A stretch of 64,000 nucleotides of DNA from Actinoplanes xinjiangensis. GTDB taxonomy: Bacteria; Actinomycetota; Actinomycetes; Mycobacteriales; Micromonosporaceae. A program made the translations under genes and the position numbers. Position 1 is the first letter of the stretch; every line of letters starts with the position of its first letter. Where the stretch lies: contig NZ_QGGR01000004.1 of NCBI RefSeq assembly GCF_003148685.1, positions 496,001 through 560,000 of the forward strand, given 5' to 3'. Positions 17,598 to 27,348 of this stretch are shown piece by piece. The notes beneath the pieces were generated by a model. It was not told the DNA's origin. It worked only from the letters and a program-made list of their open reading frames with translations, and made no database searches.

Positions 17598-18119
17598 GTG
17601 GCCGTCCTGGCCACGACCGCGGTCATCGCCGTGGCGGTCGACCAGTGGGTCAAGCACCTCTCCACCGAGAACCTGGATCCCGGCGAGCCGGTCCGGATCC
17701 TCGGTGGCCTGATCTATCTGTCCCTGATGCGCAACGGTGGAGCCGCGTTCAGTCTCGGCAGCGACTACACCTGGATCTTCCCGGTGATCACCCTGGTGGT
17801 GGTCGGCGTGATCGGGTGGCTGGCGTCCCGGCTGCGGTCGGTGCCCTGGGGCCTCTCCCTCGGCCTGGTGCTGGGCGGCGCCCTCGGCAACCTGGGTGAC
17901 CGGCTGTTCCGCGCGCCCGGCCCGTTCCAGGGCCACGTCGTCGACATGATCAGCCTCTTCGCTCCGAACGCTGAGAAGTTCGCGGTCTTCAACATCGCCG
18001 ACAGCTGCCTCACCGTCGGGGTCTGCCTGGCCGTGCTGCTGGAGCTGACCGGCCGCCAGCGTGACGGCACGCGCCTGGTCAACGAGAAGAAGGCTCCGGC
18101 CAAAGAGGAGACCGCGTGA
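17598..18119 (+). CDS. lspA: Lipoprotein signal peptidase (LspA)
   Basis: A membrane aspartic protease that cleaves prolipoprotein signal peptides after lipidation by Lgt, which is also in this window. From GTG 17598 it has 173 residues and four hydrophobic segments. The catalytic aspartates are D116 in [10 protein letters not shown] and D135 in [10 protein letters not shown], with the 19-residue spacing of the family. The start is in doubt: GTG 17598 lacks a ribosome-binding site, while a CTG at 17553 lies 6 bases after GGAGGA and would add 15 residues. The stop overlaps the next gene (GTGA). Confidence 0.93.
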   Translation: MAVLATTAVIAVAVDQWVKHLSTENLDPGEPVRILGGLIYLSLMRNGGAAFSLGSDYTWIFPVITLVVVGVIGWLASRLRSVPWGLSLGLVLGGALGNLGDRLFRAPGPFQGHVVDMISLFAPNAEKFAVFNIADSCLTVGVCLAVLLELTGRQRDGTRLVNEKKAPAKEETA

Positions 18120-19045
18120 GTGGGCAGCGATCGCTTCCGGTTCCGGACGGACTCGACGGGATGCGGCTCGACCAGGCCGTCTCCCGGCTCTTCGGGCTGT
18201 CCCGGACCGCGGCGGCCACCCTGGTCGAGTCCGGTGACGCGCTGGTGGACGGCGTCGCCCGGCTCAAGTCGGAGAAGGTGGTGGCCGGCTCCTGGCTGGA
18301 GGTGACCCTGCCGTCACCGGCCGCGCCGGTCGCCGTGGTGGCCGAGCCGGTGCACGGACTCGGCATCATCTACAGCGACGACGACATCGTGGTGGTCGAC
18401 AAACCGGTCGGCGTCGCCGCGCATCCCAGCCCCGGCTGGACCGGCCCGACCGTGATCGGCGGGCTGGCCGCGATGGGGCAGAACGTCGCGACCAGCGGCG
18501 CCGCCGAGCGGCAGGGTGTGGTGCACCGGCTCGACGTCGGCACCACCGGGCTGATGGTGGTGGCCAAGAGCGAGCAGGCGTACACGCTGCTGAAGCGGGC
18601 CTTCAAGGAGCGCGAGGTGGAGAAGCGGTACCACGCGGTGGTCCAGGGGCACCTGGATCCGCTGCGGGGCACCATCGACGCGCCGATCGACCGGCACCCG
18701 ACCGCCGACTGGAAGTTCGCGGTCATGTCCAGTGGCAAGCCGAGCGTGACCCACTACGACACGGTCGAGGCGTTCCGGTCGGCGAGCCTGGTGGACGTGC
18801 GGCTGGAGACGGGGCGCACGCACCAGATCCGGGTGCACATGTCGGCGATGCGGCACCCCTGCGTGGGCGATACGGCGTACGGCGCCGACCCGACGCTGGC
18901 GGCCCGGCTGAAACTGGACCGGCAGTGGCTGCACGCCCGGGAACTGGCATTCGCACACCCCCGAACGTATGAGGAGGTGCGGTTCGTCAGCGACTACCCT
19001 GACGACCTGAAATACGCGCTGGACGTCCTCCAGGACGCCGGCTGA
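18116..19045 (+). CDS. RluD-family 23S rRNA pseudouridine synthase
   Basis: A 309-residue RNA pseudouridine synthase. An N-terminal S4 RNA-binding domain (about 15-75) is followed by the catalytic domain, with [16 protein letters not shown] containing the nucleophile D140. RTHQIRVHM is the third conserved motif. It probably modifies 23S rRNA like RluD, though the exact sites cannot be read from sequence. Its GTG start overlaps the lspA stop, an arrangement conserved in many actinobacteria and other bacteria. Confidence 0.93.
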   Translation: MSGQRSLPVPDGLDGMRLDQAVSRLFGLSRTAAATLVESGDALVDGVARLKSEKVVAGSWLEVTLPSPAAPVAVVAEPVHGLGIIYSDDDIVVVDKPVGVAAHPSPGWTGPTVIGGLAAMGQNVATSGAAERQGVVHRLDVGTTGLMVVAKSEQAYTLLKRAFKEREVEKRYHAVVQGHLDPLRGTIDAPIDRHPTADWKFAVMSSGKPSVTHYDTVEAFRSASLVDVRLETGRTHQIRVHMSAMRHPCVGDTAYGADPTLAARLKLDRQWLHARELAFAHPRTYEEVRFVSDYPDDLKYALDVLQDAG

Positions 19046-19054
19046 CCGTCGGGA

Positions 19055-20059
19055 GTGAACGTGGGCCCCGCGATCCGTATGCGGGCGGTCCTCGTCGGGT
19101 TCGGGGCCGCGGCGCTCCGGTTGCAGATCATGACCGGAGTGGCGCTGGCCGCTATCGGTGCACTGGTCCTCGTGGTCTTCTGGGCCGACCGCGAGCTGCC
19201 GGCCGGTGAGGTGAGCGGTGACGTGCTGCGGGTGGGCGTGGTGGAGGGCCAGTCGGTCAGCGGCTACCTCCGCTCCTCGCAGGACGAGCTGGCCCGCCTG
19301 ACCGGTGCGCCCGGGTCGGTCACCGAGACCTGGGCGCTCGTCGCCTTCAACCGGTACGCGGCTCCGGGTGGGCTGCCCGCCATGCTGGCCGGCGCCCAGG
19401 TGGCCCAGGTCTACACGCGGGTGCCGATGGAGGACGCCCGGACGCCGGTGCTCCGGATCCCGGTGGTGGAACTGCCCGCGGACGTGACCGCGGGGATGGT
19501 CGGCGCGGCCCGGGCCCGCGATCAGGAACAGGCCGACTACCAGCGGTTGGGCCGGGCGCTGGCCGGGGACGGCCGGACCGAGGTGCGGCTGCGGGCGGCG
19601 TACGAGAGCGCGGCCCGGCTGGCCGCCCAGGAGGCCGCCGCCTACCGCACCGGCTGTGAATGCGTCTTCGCCGCGGTGGTACGGGCGACGCCCGCGGTGC
19701 TCGACGGGATCTCGGCGCGGCCGTGGGTGCGGGTGGTCGACCCGGCGCCGGAGGTGCTGCACCTGGACCGTACCGAGTTCCGCCCCCCGCTGCCCGAGGA
19801 GGTGGACGTGGTCTCCCCGGAGCCGTCCGCCGTGCCATCCCCGGTGGTGAGCGTTGCCTCACCGGCCCCCGCACCGTTACCGTCGTCGATCGAGGTGGAT
19901 GTGACATCTACCTCACCCGGCAATTCAGGCGGGACGCCCTCGTCCGCCGTATTCCCTTCCGACGGGTCGGGTGCCGTACCCTCGGCAGCGGACACGAGTC
20001 CAGCTCATGAAGGTGCGGGAGTGTCACCCGAAGCGTCCAGCGGGGATTCCGGCCGTTAG
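19055..20059 (+). CDS. Unrecognised single-pass membrane protein
   Basis: A 334-residue protein I do not recognise. A basic head is followed by one membrane helix at about 26-44. The extracytoplasmic region at about 50-230 is rich in Ala/Arg/Glu and probably helical, with a Cys pair in GCECVF near 206. The last 100 residues are Pro/Ser/Val-rich and disordered. Two in-frame GTG starts (19055 and 19061) follow GGGAG. It lies 9 bases after the pseudouridine synthase gene and is probably read with it. No catalytic motif is visible. Confidence 0.7.
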   Translation: MNVGPAIRMRAVLVGFGAAALRLQIMTGVALAAIGALVLVVFWADRELPAGEVSGDVLRVGVVEGQSVSGYLRSSQDELARLTGAPGSVTETWALVAFNRYAAPGGLPAMLAGAQVAQVYTRVPMEDARTPVLRIPVVELPADVTAGMVGAARARDQEQADYQRLGRALAGDGRTEVRLRAAYESAARLAAQEAAAYRTGCECVFAAVVRATPAVLDGISARPWVRVVDPAPEVLHLDRTEFRPPLPEEVDVVSPEPSAVPSPVVSVASPAPAPLPSSIEVDVTSTSPGNSGGTPSSAVFPSDGSGAVPSAADTSPAHEGAGVSPEASSGDSGR

Positions 20060-20161
20060 GTTTTCCGTCCCCGGAACGTTCGGCCGGAGGTCGTGCACGA
20101 GCGGTGCGGCAGCATGTGATCAAGAACGACCGGGGGATGGGCGGTCGGTCAGTGGCCCGAA

Positions 20162-20167
20162 TAGGGT
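20162..20167 (+). promoter_or_regulatory. Possible -10 box for the ParA-like gene
   Basis: TAGGGT at 20162-20167 lies in the 183-base gap before the ParA-like gene and would give a leader of about 70 bases. No convincing -35 is visible at the right spacing. Nothing else is evident in the gap. Confidence 0.3.
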
Positions 20168-20242
20168 CTCATCCGTAGCCTGTCAGGGGCGAGCGAGACC
20201 ATCGCCGTGAAAGATGCCGGGTAGGCGCAGAAAGGACGAGCC

Positions 20243-21715
20243 GTGGACGGGACCGAGACCGGCTGGGGCCGGCCTGCGGAACCAGCCCCGCGCTGGCGGG
20301 CGCTGCTCGACCGTGCCCGGCACGCCAGCCGCAACGAGGAGCCGGAGGAGGCCCCCCAGCAGCCGGAGACGCCCCCGCAGCAGCAACAGCAGCAGTGGGG
20401 CCAGCAGCTGCCGACCCGTGGCTCGGCGGGGGTGGGCCGTCCGGTCAACCCGCTCGACCCGCGGCAGGCGCCACCGTCCCCGGGCGGCTTCGAGCGCCAG
20501 CAGCCGGCCGAGCCACCGCGCCCGGCCGTTCCGCAGCGGCCGATCAACCCGCTCGACCCCCGCTGGCAGGGCCGCCGCGAGCCGGAGCAGCAGCACAGTT
20601 TCTTCGAGCCGTCGCCGCGCTCACAACCGCAGCAGCCGCCACCCCCGCCCGCGCCGCCGGCGCAGCAGCCCCCGCGGGACTACGGCTCCGCCTATCCGGC
20701 CAACGGTTATGCCCCGCCGGCCCCCAACGGTTATCCACAGCCCGCGCAGGCCTACGCGCCACAGCCGGCCTACCCGGCCGCCCCGGCACCGCCGTCACCC
20801 CCTCAGCAGCCGCCGGCGCCGCCGCCCGTGCCCGGCCGGGCCTCCGCCCCGGTCTCCCCGGCCCCCGCGGCCGCCCGGATCGAGTGGCGCCAGACCCGTA
20901 CCGAGGACGGCCTGGACCGCGCCGTCTCGATCATGCGGCGCAAGCTGGGAACGCCGCGGGTGCTGGCGTTCGCCAACCCCAAGGGCGGCGTCCACAAGAC
21001 CACCGCGACCGTGCTGGCCGCGGCCACCATCGGCAGCGTCCGCGGGCGTGGCGTGCTCGCCTGGGACGACAACGAGCTGCGCGGCACCCTCGGTCTGCGG
21101 GCCGGCAGCGCCCGGCACGCGCGGACCATCAAGCATCTGCTGGCCGATCTGATGCGGATCGAGAGCCTGCACGGCGACGCCCTGCTCCAGGAGCTGGACG
21201 CCTACCTGCGGCACGCCTCCGACGGGTCGTACGACGTGCTCGCCGGCGAGGAGAACCCACGGTTCGCCCAGCGGCTGGACCAGGGCACCGTGCGCCGGGT
21301 GATGGACCTGCTCCGCCGGACCCACGACGTGATCTGCGTCGACACCGGCAACAACGTGGAGAGCGTCAACTGGCAGACCGTCATGCGGTCGGCCGACCAA
21401 CTGGTGATCACCACGGTGCCCCGCGAGGACGCCGCGTTCACCGCCGACTGGATGCTCGACGTGCTGGAGGAGGGCGGGCAGGGCGAGATGGTCGCCAACG
21501 CCGTGACGCTGATCTCCTGCCCGTCGCCGGGCAACCTGCCGCTGCTGGAGGACTTCAAGCGGCACTTCGCGACCCGGACCAGGGCGGTCGCCGTGGTGCC
21601 CTACGACCCGGCCCTGGAGGTCGGCTCCTCCATCGAGTATGGGGATCTCCAGCAGGAGACCCGGCAGGCGTGGTTGCGCGCGGCGTCGGTGATGTTGGAA
21701 CCCTTCGCGGAGTAG
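20243..21715 (+). CDS. Proline-rich ParA/MinD-like ATPase
   Basis: A 490-residue protein. Residues 1-215 are a disordered Pro/Gln/Ala-rich region with two NPLDPR motifs and a glutamine run. A ParA/MinD-type ATPase domain follows at about 235-480. Its deviant Walker A is NPKGGVHKTT (K247 to T254), with His in place of the usual second glycine. It is followed by AWDDNELRGTLG, VICVDTGNNVES (Walker B/switch region) and LVITTVPREDAA. This layout is like EspI-type and other actinobacterial partition-like ATPases. No parB partner is adjacent, so chromosome segregation is not implied. The GTG start has AAAGGA about 8 bases upstream. Confidence 0.85.
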   Translation: MDGTETGWGRPAEPAPRWRALLDRARHASRNEEPEEAPQQPETPPQQQQQQWGQQLPTRGSAGVGRPVNPLDPRQAPPSPGGFERQQPAEPPRPAVPQRPINPLDPRWQGRREPEQQHSFFEPSPRSQPQQPPPPPAPPAQQPPRDYGSAYPANGYAPPAPNGYPQPAQAYAPQPAYPAAPAPPSPPQQPPAPPPVPGRASAPVSPAPAAARIEWRQTRTEDGLDRAVSIMRRKLGTPRVLAFANPKGGVHKTTATVLAAATIGSVRGRGVLAWDDNELRGTLGLRAGSARHARTIKHLLADLMRIESLHGDALLQELDAYLRHASDGSYDVLAGEENPRFAQRLDQGTVRRVMDLLRRTHDVICVDTGNNVESVNWQTVMRSADQLVITTVPREDAAFTADWMLDVLEEGGQGEMVANAVTLISCPSPGNLPLLEDFKRHFATRTRAVAVVPYDPALEVGSSIEYGDLQQETRQAWLRAASVMLEPFAE

Positions 21716-21775
21716 GTTCTGTCGTACGCCGGGGCTAGGCTTCTCTGCGCTGTCATTGGGAAGAGGGGGTTCCGG

Positions 21776-24700
21776 GTGTCTGACTCGTTTGTGCACCTGC
21801 ACGTGCACACAGAGTATTCAATGCTCGACGGGGCGGCCCGGATCAAAGAACTTCTCGCGGAGGCGAAGCGGCTCGGCATGCCGGCCGCGGCGATCACCGA
21901 CCACGGCAACATGCACGGCGCCTACGACTTCTACAACCAGGCCAAAGCCGCCGGCATCACGCCGGTCATCGGCGTCGAGGCCTATGTCGCGCCGGAGTCC
22001 CGGCTCGACAAGAAGCGCATCAAGTGGGGCCGGCCGGAGCAGAAATCGGACGACGTCTCCGGTAACGGTGCGTATACGCACATGACCATGTGGGCACGCA
22101 ACGCGGTGGGCCTGAAGAACCTGTTCCGGCTCAACTCGCGCGGCTCCATGGAGGGCCAGCTCGGCAAGTACCCGCGGATGGACTTCGACATCATCGCGGA
22201 GCACGCCGAGGGCATCATGGGCACCACCGGCTGCCCGTCCGGCATCGTGCAGACCCGGTTGCGCCTGGGGCACTTCGACGAGGCGCTCAAGTCCGCCGCG
22301 ATGTACCAGGAGGCGCTCGGCAAGGAGCACTACTTCCTGGAGATCATGGACCACGGCCTGTCGATCGAGCGGCGGGTCCGCGACGGCCTGCTGGAGATCG
22401 GTAAGAAGCTGGGCATCCCGCCGCTGGTCACCAACGACTCGCACTACGTGCACGAGGAGCAGTCCGCGGCGCACGACGTGCTGCTGTGCGTGCAGACCGG
22501 CAGCAACGTGGCCGACCCCAACCGGTTCCGGTTCGACGGCTCCGGCTACTTCGTGAAGTCGGCCGACCAGATGCGCGCCGTCGACTCCTCCGAGGCGTGG
22601 CAGGAGGGCTGCCGCAACACCCTGCTGGTGGCCGAGAAGGTGGACATCGACGGGATGTTCACCTTCAAGAACCTGATGCCCCGGTTCCCGATCCCGGACG
22701 GCTACACCGAGGAGGAGTACTTCCGGCACGTCGCCTTCGAGGGCCTGCGTAAGCGCTTCCCGGACGGCATTCCGGAGACGCACGTCAAGCAGGCGGAATA
22801 CGAGCTGGGCGTCATCATCTCGATGGGCTTCCCGGCGTACTTCCTCGTGGTCGCCGACTTCATCCAGTGGGCGAAGGACAACGGCATCGCGGTCGGTCCC
22901 GGTCGTGGCTCGGCGGCGGGCTCGCTGATCGCGTACGCCATGGCGATCACCGACCTCGACCCGATCCAGCACGGCCTGATCTTCGAGCGGTTCCTCAACC
23001 CCGAGCGGGTCTCGATGCCCGACGTCGACATCGACTTCGACGACCGGCGGCGGGCCGAGGTGATCCGCTACGTCACCGAGAAGTGGGGCGACGACAAGGT
23101 CGCCCAGATCGCCACGTTCGGCACGATCAAGGCCAAGGCCGCGATCAAGGACTCGGCCCGGGTGCTGGGTTACCCGTTCGCGGTCGGCGACAAGATCACC
23201 AAGGCGATGCCGCCGGACGTCATGGGCAAGGGCATCACCCTCGGCGGCATCTTCAACAAAGACGACAAACGGTACAACGAGGCCGGTGAGGTCCGCGGGC
23301 TCTACGAGACCGACCCGGACGTCAAGAAGGTCATCGACACCGCCCGCGGCATCGAGGGCCTGATCCGGCAGACCGGTGTGCACGCCGCCGGCGTCATCAT
23401 GTCCGCCGAGCCGATCATCGACCACATCCCGCTCATGCGCCGGGCCAGCGACGGCGTGATCATCACGCAGTTCGACTACCCGACCTGCGAGACGCTCGGC
23501 CTGCTGAAGATGGACTTCCTCGGCCTGCGCAACCTGACCATCCTCGACGACGCCAACCGCAACGTCGAGTTGAACCACGGCAGGAAACTCGATCTGCTGT
23601 CGCTGCCGCTGGACGACCCCAAGGCGTACGAGTTGCTGGCCCGCGGCGACACGCTCGGCGTGTTCCAGCTCGACGGTGGCCCGATGCGCTCGCTGCTGCG
23701 CCTGATGAAGCCCGACAACTTCGAGGACATCTCCGCCGTCCTGGCGCTCTACCGGCCCGGCCCGATGGGTGTCGACTCGCACACCAACTACGCGCTCCGC
23801 AAGAACAAGCTCCAGGAGATCACCCCGATCCACCCGGAGCTGGAGGAGCCGCTGCGCGAGATCCTCGAACCCACCTACGGGCTGATCGTCTACCAGGAGC
23901 AGGTGCAGCGCGCCGCGCAGATCCTCGCCGGTTACAGCCTCGGCCAGGCCGACCTGCTGCGCCGCGCGATGGGTAAGAAGAAGAAGGAGATCCTGGACAA
24001 GGAGTTCATCCCGTTCCGGGACGGCTGCCGCGAGCACGGGTACTCCGACGAGGCCATCCAGGCGGTGTGGGACGTGCTGGTGCCGTTCGCCGGCTACGCG
24101 TTCAACAAGGCACACTCCGCGGCGTACGGCCTCGTGTCGTTCTGGACCGCCTACCTGAAGGCGCACTACCCCGCCGAGTACATGGCCGGTCTGCTCACCA
24201 GCGTCGGCGACGACAAGGACAAGATGGCCATGTATCTGGCGGAGTGCCGCCGCATGGGCATCCAGGTGCTCCCGCCCGACGTGAACCAGTCGGCCGGGCC
24301 GTTCACCCCGGTCGGCAAGGACATCCGGTTCGGTCTCGGCGCGGTCCGCAACGTCGGCGGCAACGTGGTCGAGGCGATCGTCCGGTGCCGCAAGGAGAAA
24401 TCCGAGTACAACGACTTCTACGACTTCCTGTCGAAGGTCGACGCGGTGGTCTGCAACAAGAGGACGATCGAATCGCTGATCAAGGCGGGCGCGTTCGACT
24501 CGATGGGGCACAGCCGCAAGGGCCTGCTCGCCGTGCACGCCGAGGCCATCGATGCGTACGCGGACGTCAAGCGCAACGAGGCGGCCGGGCAGTTCGACCT
24601 GTTCGGGGCGTTCGGCGACGAGGCCGGCGGGTCGGCCGCGGTCAGCATGCCGCCGATCGGTGACAGCGAGTGGGACAAGCGCGACAAGCTGGCCTTCGAG

Positions 24701-25306
24701 CGGGAGATGCTCGGCCTCTACGTCTCCGACCACCCGCTCGCCGGGCTGGAGATGATGCTGGCCAACGCCGCCGACACCAGCATCGCGGCGCTCAACGAGG
24801 ACGGCTCGGTCCCGGACGGGCAGATCGTCACCCTGGCCGGCATCCTCACCGGTGTCCAGCGGCGGATCACCAAGCAGGGCCGGTCGTGGGCGTCGGCCAC
24901 CCTGGAGGACCTGGCCGGTGGTGTCGAGGCGCTGTTCTTCCCGAACACGTACGAGCTGGTCGGGCAGTACATCGCCGAGGACGCGATCGTGGTCGTCAAG
25001 GGTCGTATCGACCGGCGCGACGACCAGGCCCGGATCATGGCGATGGACATGTCCATCCCCGACATCTCCCACAACCCGGACAACAAGCCGGTCACCCTGA
25101 CCATGCCGATCACCCGGTGCACACCACCGATGGTCGACTCGCTCAAGGAGATCCTGGTGAGCCACCCGGGCGACACCGAGGTGCACGTCCATCTCCAGAA
25201 CGGCAGCCGGACCACGGTCATGCGGCTCGGCGGGGTCCGGGTCGCGGCGACACCCGCGCTGCGCGCCGATCTGAAGATGATCCTCGGTCCCTCGGCCGTC
25301 GCCTGA
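21776..25306 (+). CDS. dnaE: DNA polymerase III alpha subunit (DnaE)
   Basis: The replicative polymerase catalytic subunit, 1176 residues, the usual length for DnaE1. The PHP domain at the N-terminus starts [19 protein letters not shown]. The palm carries [11 protein letters not shown] with catalytic D418 and D420. [11 protein letters not shown] near residue 377, and [20 protein letters not shown] of the fingers, are family motifs. A helix-hairpin-helix region and an OB-fold ([12 protein letters not shown] onward, about 1020-1100) follow. GTG 21776 follows a GAGGGGG stretch. It stands alone between the ParA-like gene and a small membrane-protein gene. Confidence 0.97.
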   Translation: MSDSFVHLHVHTEYSMLDGAARIKELLAEAKRLGMPAAAITDHGNMHGAYDFYNQAKAAGITPVIGVEAYVAPESRLDKKRIKWGRPEQKSDDVSGNGAYTHMTMWARNAVGLKNLFRLNSRGSMEGQLGKYPRMDFDIIAEHAEGIMGTTGCPSGIVQTRLRLGHFDEALKSAAMYQEALGKEHYFLEIMDHGLSIERRVRDGLLEIGKKLGIPPLVTNDSHYVHEEQSAAHDVLLCVQTGSNVADPNRFRFDGSGYFVKSADQMRAVDSSEAWQEGCRNTLLVAEKVDIDGMFTFKNLMPRFPIPDGYTEEEYFRHVAFEGLRKRFPDGIPETHVKQAEYELGVIISMGFPAYFLVVADFIQWAKDNGIAVGPGRGSAAGSLIAYAMAITDLDPIQHGLIFERFLNPERVSMPDVDIDFDDRRRAEVIRYVTEKWGDDKVAQIATFGTIKAKAAIKDSARVLGYPFAVGDKITKAMPPDVMGKGITLGGIFNKDDKRYNEAGEVRGLYETDPDVKKVIDTARGIEGLIRQTGVHAAGVIMSAEPIIDHIPLMRRASDGVIITQFDYPTCETLGLLKMDFLGLRNLTILDDANRNVELNHGRKLDLLSLPLDDPKAYELLARGDTLGVFQLDGGPMRSLLRLMKPDNFEDISAVLALYRPGPMGVDSHTNYALRKNKLQEITPIHPELEEPLREILEPTYGLIVYQEQVQRAAQILAGYSLGQADLLRRAMGKKKKEILDKEFIPFRDGCREHGYSDEAIQAVWDVLVPFAGYAFNKAHSAAYGLVSFWTAYLKAHYPAEYMAGLLTSVGDDKDKMAMYLAECRRMGIQVLPPDVNQSAGPFTPVGKDIRFGLGAVRNVGGNVVEAIVRCRKEKSEYNDFYDFLSKVDAVVCNKRTIESLIKAGAFDSMGHSRKGLLAVHAEAIDAYADVKRNEAAGQFDLFGAFGDEAGGSAAVSMPPIGDSEWDKRDKLAFEREMLGLYVSDHPLAGLEMMLANAADTSIAALNEDGSVPDGQIVTLAGILTGVQRRITKQGRSWASATLEDLAGGVEALFFPNTYELVGQYIAEDAIVVVKGRIDRRDDQARIMAMDMSIPDISHNPDNKPVTLTMPITRCTPPMVDSLKEILVSHPGDTEVHVHLQNGSRTTVMRLGGVRVAATPALRADLKMILGPSAVA

Positions 25307-25336
25307 CGGCGCCGGCTGATCTGGAAGGATCGTAGG

Positions 25337-26248
25337 GTGGCGTACCCGAACGAGCAGCCGGCCGGCCCGTCCCAGCCCGTCCAGGAGCCGGTGACGGCAG
25401 ACTGGCGGCAGTGGTTCCGTCTCCAGGGCCGTCCCCGGCCGTGGCGGCGATCGCTCACGGCCGCCGTGACTGCGGCGGTGGCCATCGTCGTCCTCGGAGT
25501 GCTGCTCGGGCTGCTCTGGGGCTGGCTCGCGCCGACCGTGCCGGTGATCAAACTCGCCGACGGTTCGGTCGTGGTCACCGACCCGTCCCCCGAGCAGTAC
25601 ATCGCGGCCGACGGCTGGTTCACCGTGCTCGGCCTCGGGTTCGGGTTGATCGTGACGATCGGGTCGTGGCTGGCGCTGCGCCGCGACCGGGGGCCGTTCC
25701 TGCTCCTCGGCATCGTGGGCGGTGCCTTTGTGGCCGGTCGCTGGGTGGCACCGGCGGTGGGGGAGTTCCTCGGGCGCGACGCCTACCGCGAGTGGCGGGA
25801 GGCGGCGGCCCAGGGTGCGACCTATCTCGCGCCGCCGGAGCTGCAGTCGCTCGGGCCGAAACTGGTGCCGGCGTTCATCGCGGCGATCGTGCTGACCCTG
25901 CTGGCCGGCTGGTCCAACGATCCCGACCTCGACCAGCCGGGCGCCCAGCCGGGCTACGGGCCGAACCACGCCTACCCGCCGCATGGGCCGTATGAGGGCG
26001 ATCACGCGCCGTATGGGCCGGAGGAGGGCGGCCATGGGCCGCAGGCCGGCGGCTATCCGCCCTACGGCGATGTCGTGTCCTATGAGCGACCGGAAGCGGG
26101 ACCGTCCCAGCCGGACGGCGACGTGGCGGCCGCCGAGCGACTGGGTGCGGCGCCGGCGCAGGCCAACGGCGGCGCCGTGACCGATGAGCGGCCGGAGACC
26201 CGGCCCTACGGCGGGACCGGGCAACCGGAGCCACGCCACCCGGCCTGA
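25337..26248 (+). CDS. DUF2567-like membrane protein
   Basis: A 303-residue protein with four hydrophobic segments (about 38-62, 90-112, 118-145 and 174-195). LGLLWGWLAPTVPVIKLADG and EQYIAADGWFTVLGLGFG resemble actinobacterial DUF2567 proteins. The last 100 residues are a hydrophilic Gly/Pro/Tyr-rich tail (PYG, HGPYEG). Function is unknown. GTG 25337 follows GGAAGGATCG. The final codons run into a 55-bp tandem repeat that begins at 26241, so the tail may have been reshaped by the repeat. Confidence 0.75.
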   Translation: MAYPNEQPAGPSQPVQEPVTADWRQWFRLQGRPRPWRRSLTAAVTAAVAIVVLGVLLGLLWGWLAPTVPVIKLADGSVVVTDPSPEQYIAADGWFTVLGLGFGLIVTIGSWLALRRDRGPFLLLGIVGGAFVAGRWVAPAVGEFLGRDAYREWREAAAQGATYLAPPELQSLGPKLVPAFIAAIVLTLLAGWSNDPDLDQPGAQPGYGPNHAYPPHGPYEGDHAPYGPEEGGHGPQAGGYPPYGDVVSYERPEAGPSQPDGDVAAAERLGAAPAQANGGAVTDERPETRPYGGTGQPEPRHPA

Positions 26249-26420
26249 CCGGCCGGGTAGCAGCGGCACGTGGCCGGGAGCAGGGTCACGCCATTCGGCC
26301 TGACCGGCCGGGTGGCAGCGGCACATGGCGGGGAGCAGGGTCATGCCATTCGGTCTGACCGGCCGGGTGGCAGCGGCGCGTGGCGGGGAGCAGGGTCACG
26401 CCATTCGGTCTGACCCGCCG
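26241..26420 (+). repeat. 55-bp tandem repeat, three copies plus a partial fourth
   Basis: Units start at 26241, 26296 and 26351, with a partial unit at 26406, giving an exact 55-bp period. Each begins CGGCCTGACCGGCCGG or a close variant and continues GTGGCAGCGGC...GGAGCAGGGTCA. The start of each full unit can fold as a short stem (CCGGCC-TGACC-GGCCGG, 5-6 bp). The first unit overlaps the end of the DUF2567-like gene. The array lies between convergent genes and could act in termination. The rest of the 284-base gap holds no gene. Confidence 0.85.
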
Positions 26421-26532
26421 TATCAGCCCGGCGGCCGCGGTGTGGTCCGGACCCCCGGGAAACGTCGCGGGGTAGCTCCGGGACGGGGTGGCCGCGGTCG
26501 GGGGGCGGCCTGGCTCGTACCGGATGAGGGGT

Positions 26533-27240
26533 CTAATTCGGGCTGGCCGGCCGCGCCAGATCGGAGAGCGGGACCGGCACCGCCCGGACCCGGGCCAGCA
26601 GGCCCGCCTCGCGGGTGAGGATGCGCAGCTCGGTGCGCAGCCGCCCCGCGGTGTCCGGCGTGGCCAGCAGCATCTGCCGCTCCTCGACGGTCAGCTGGGC
26701 GGTCGCCGCGATCAGGTGCGACAGGACGGTCGGGTCGTCGGGCACCTGCTCGAGGACCTCGCTGTTGGGCCGCAGCAGCTCCAGATAGGTGCGGAACGCG
26801 GCCAGCACGCGCGGGGCCAGCACCTGGGCGGTCGCGTTGGGCTCGTCGTCCTCGGGCAGCCACTGGACGTGTGCCGTCAGGTACGGCTCGGCGCCCTGCT
26901 CGACGCTGAGGACGGTGAAACGGCGGCGGCCGACGGTCATGATGTCGAAGCGGCCGTCCGGCAGCTCGGTGACGTGCCGCAACTCGGCGGTGCAGCCGAC
27001 GTCGTAGAGGTCGGCGGCGACGACCGCGGGTGCGGGGGAGGTGCTGTCCTCTCCCAGGTCGGGCGCGACCTCGGTGCCATGCCTGAGAGTGACCACGCCG
27101 AACTCATGCGGTGTCCCCTCGGACTTGGCCACCAGCTCACGAACGAGGGTGCGGTAACGCTCCTCGAAGATGTGCAGGGGCAGCACCAGACCGGGAAAGA
27201 GCACCGTGCTCAGCGGGAACACCGGCAGCCGATCGCTCAC
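26533..27240 (-). CDS. LON substrate-binding domain protein
   Basis: A 235-residue stand-alone LON N-terminal domain protein with no ATPase or protease domain. It begins LPVFPLSTVLFPGLVLPLHIFEERYR, the classic motif. GCTAELRHVTELPDGRFDIMTVGRRRF and a helical C-terminal part complete the domain. Such proteins bind unfolded or specific protein targets, but their role in actinobacteria is unclear. It is divergent from hisD, with starts 108 bases apart, and convergent with the DUF2567-like gene. Confidence 0.88.
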   Translation of the reverse strand: MSDRLPVFPLSTVLFPGLVLPLHIFEERYRTLVRELVAKSEGTPHEFGVVTLRHGTEVAPDLGEDSTSPAPAVVAADLYDVGCTAELRHVTELPDGRFDIMTVGRRRFTVLSVEQGAEPYLTAHVQWLPEDDEPNATAQVLAPRVLAAFRTYLELLRPNSEVLEQVPDDPTVLSHLIAATAQLTVEERQMLLATPDTAGRLRTELRILTREAGLLARVRAVPVPLSDLARPASPN

Positions 27241-27336
27241 GCTCTCAGCCTAGTCCGCGAGCGACCATGGTCAACCCGCTGACATCCCAACGCCTGGGCC
27301 GGGCACTCGCGGCGGAAACCCGATTGGGCGGCCGCA

Positions 27337-27342
27337 TAGACT
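27337..27342 (+). promoter_or_regulatory. Candidate -10 for a leaderless hisD mRNA
   Basis: TAGACT lies 6 bases before the hisD GTG at 27349, the spacing expected for transcripts that start on the initiation codon. No Shine-Dalgarno is present between. No good -35 is visible. This would drive the whole hisD-to-hisA operon. Confidence 0.45.
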
Positions 27343-27348
27343 GGCCGG

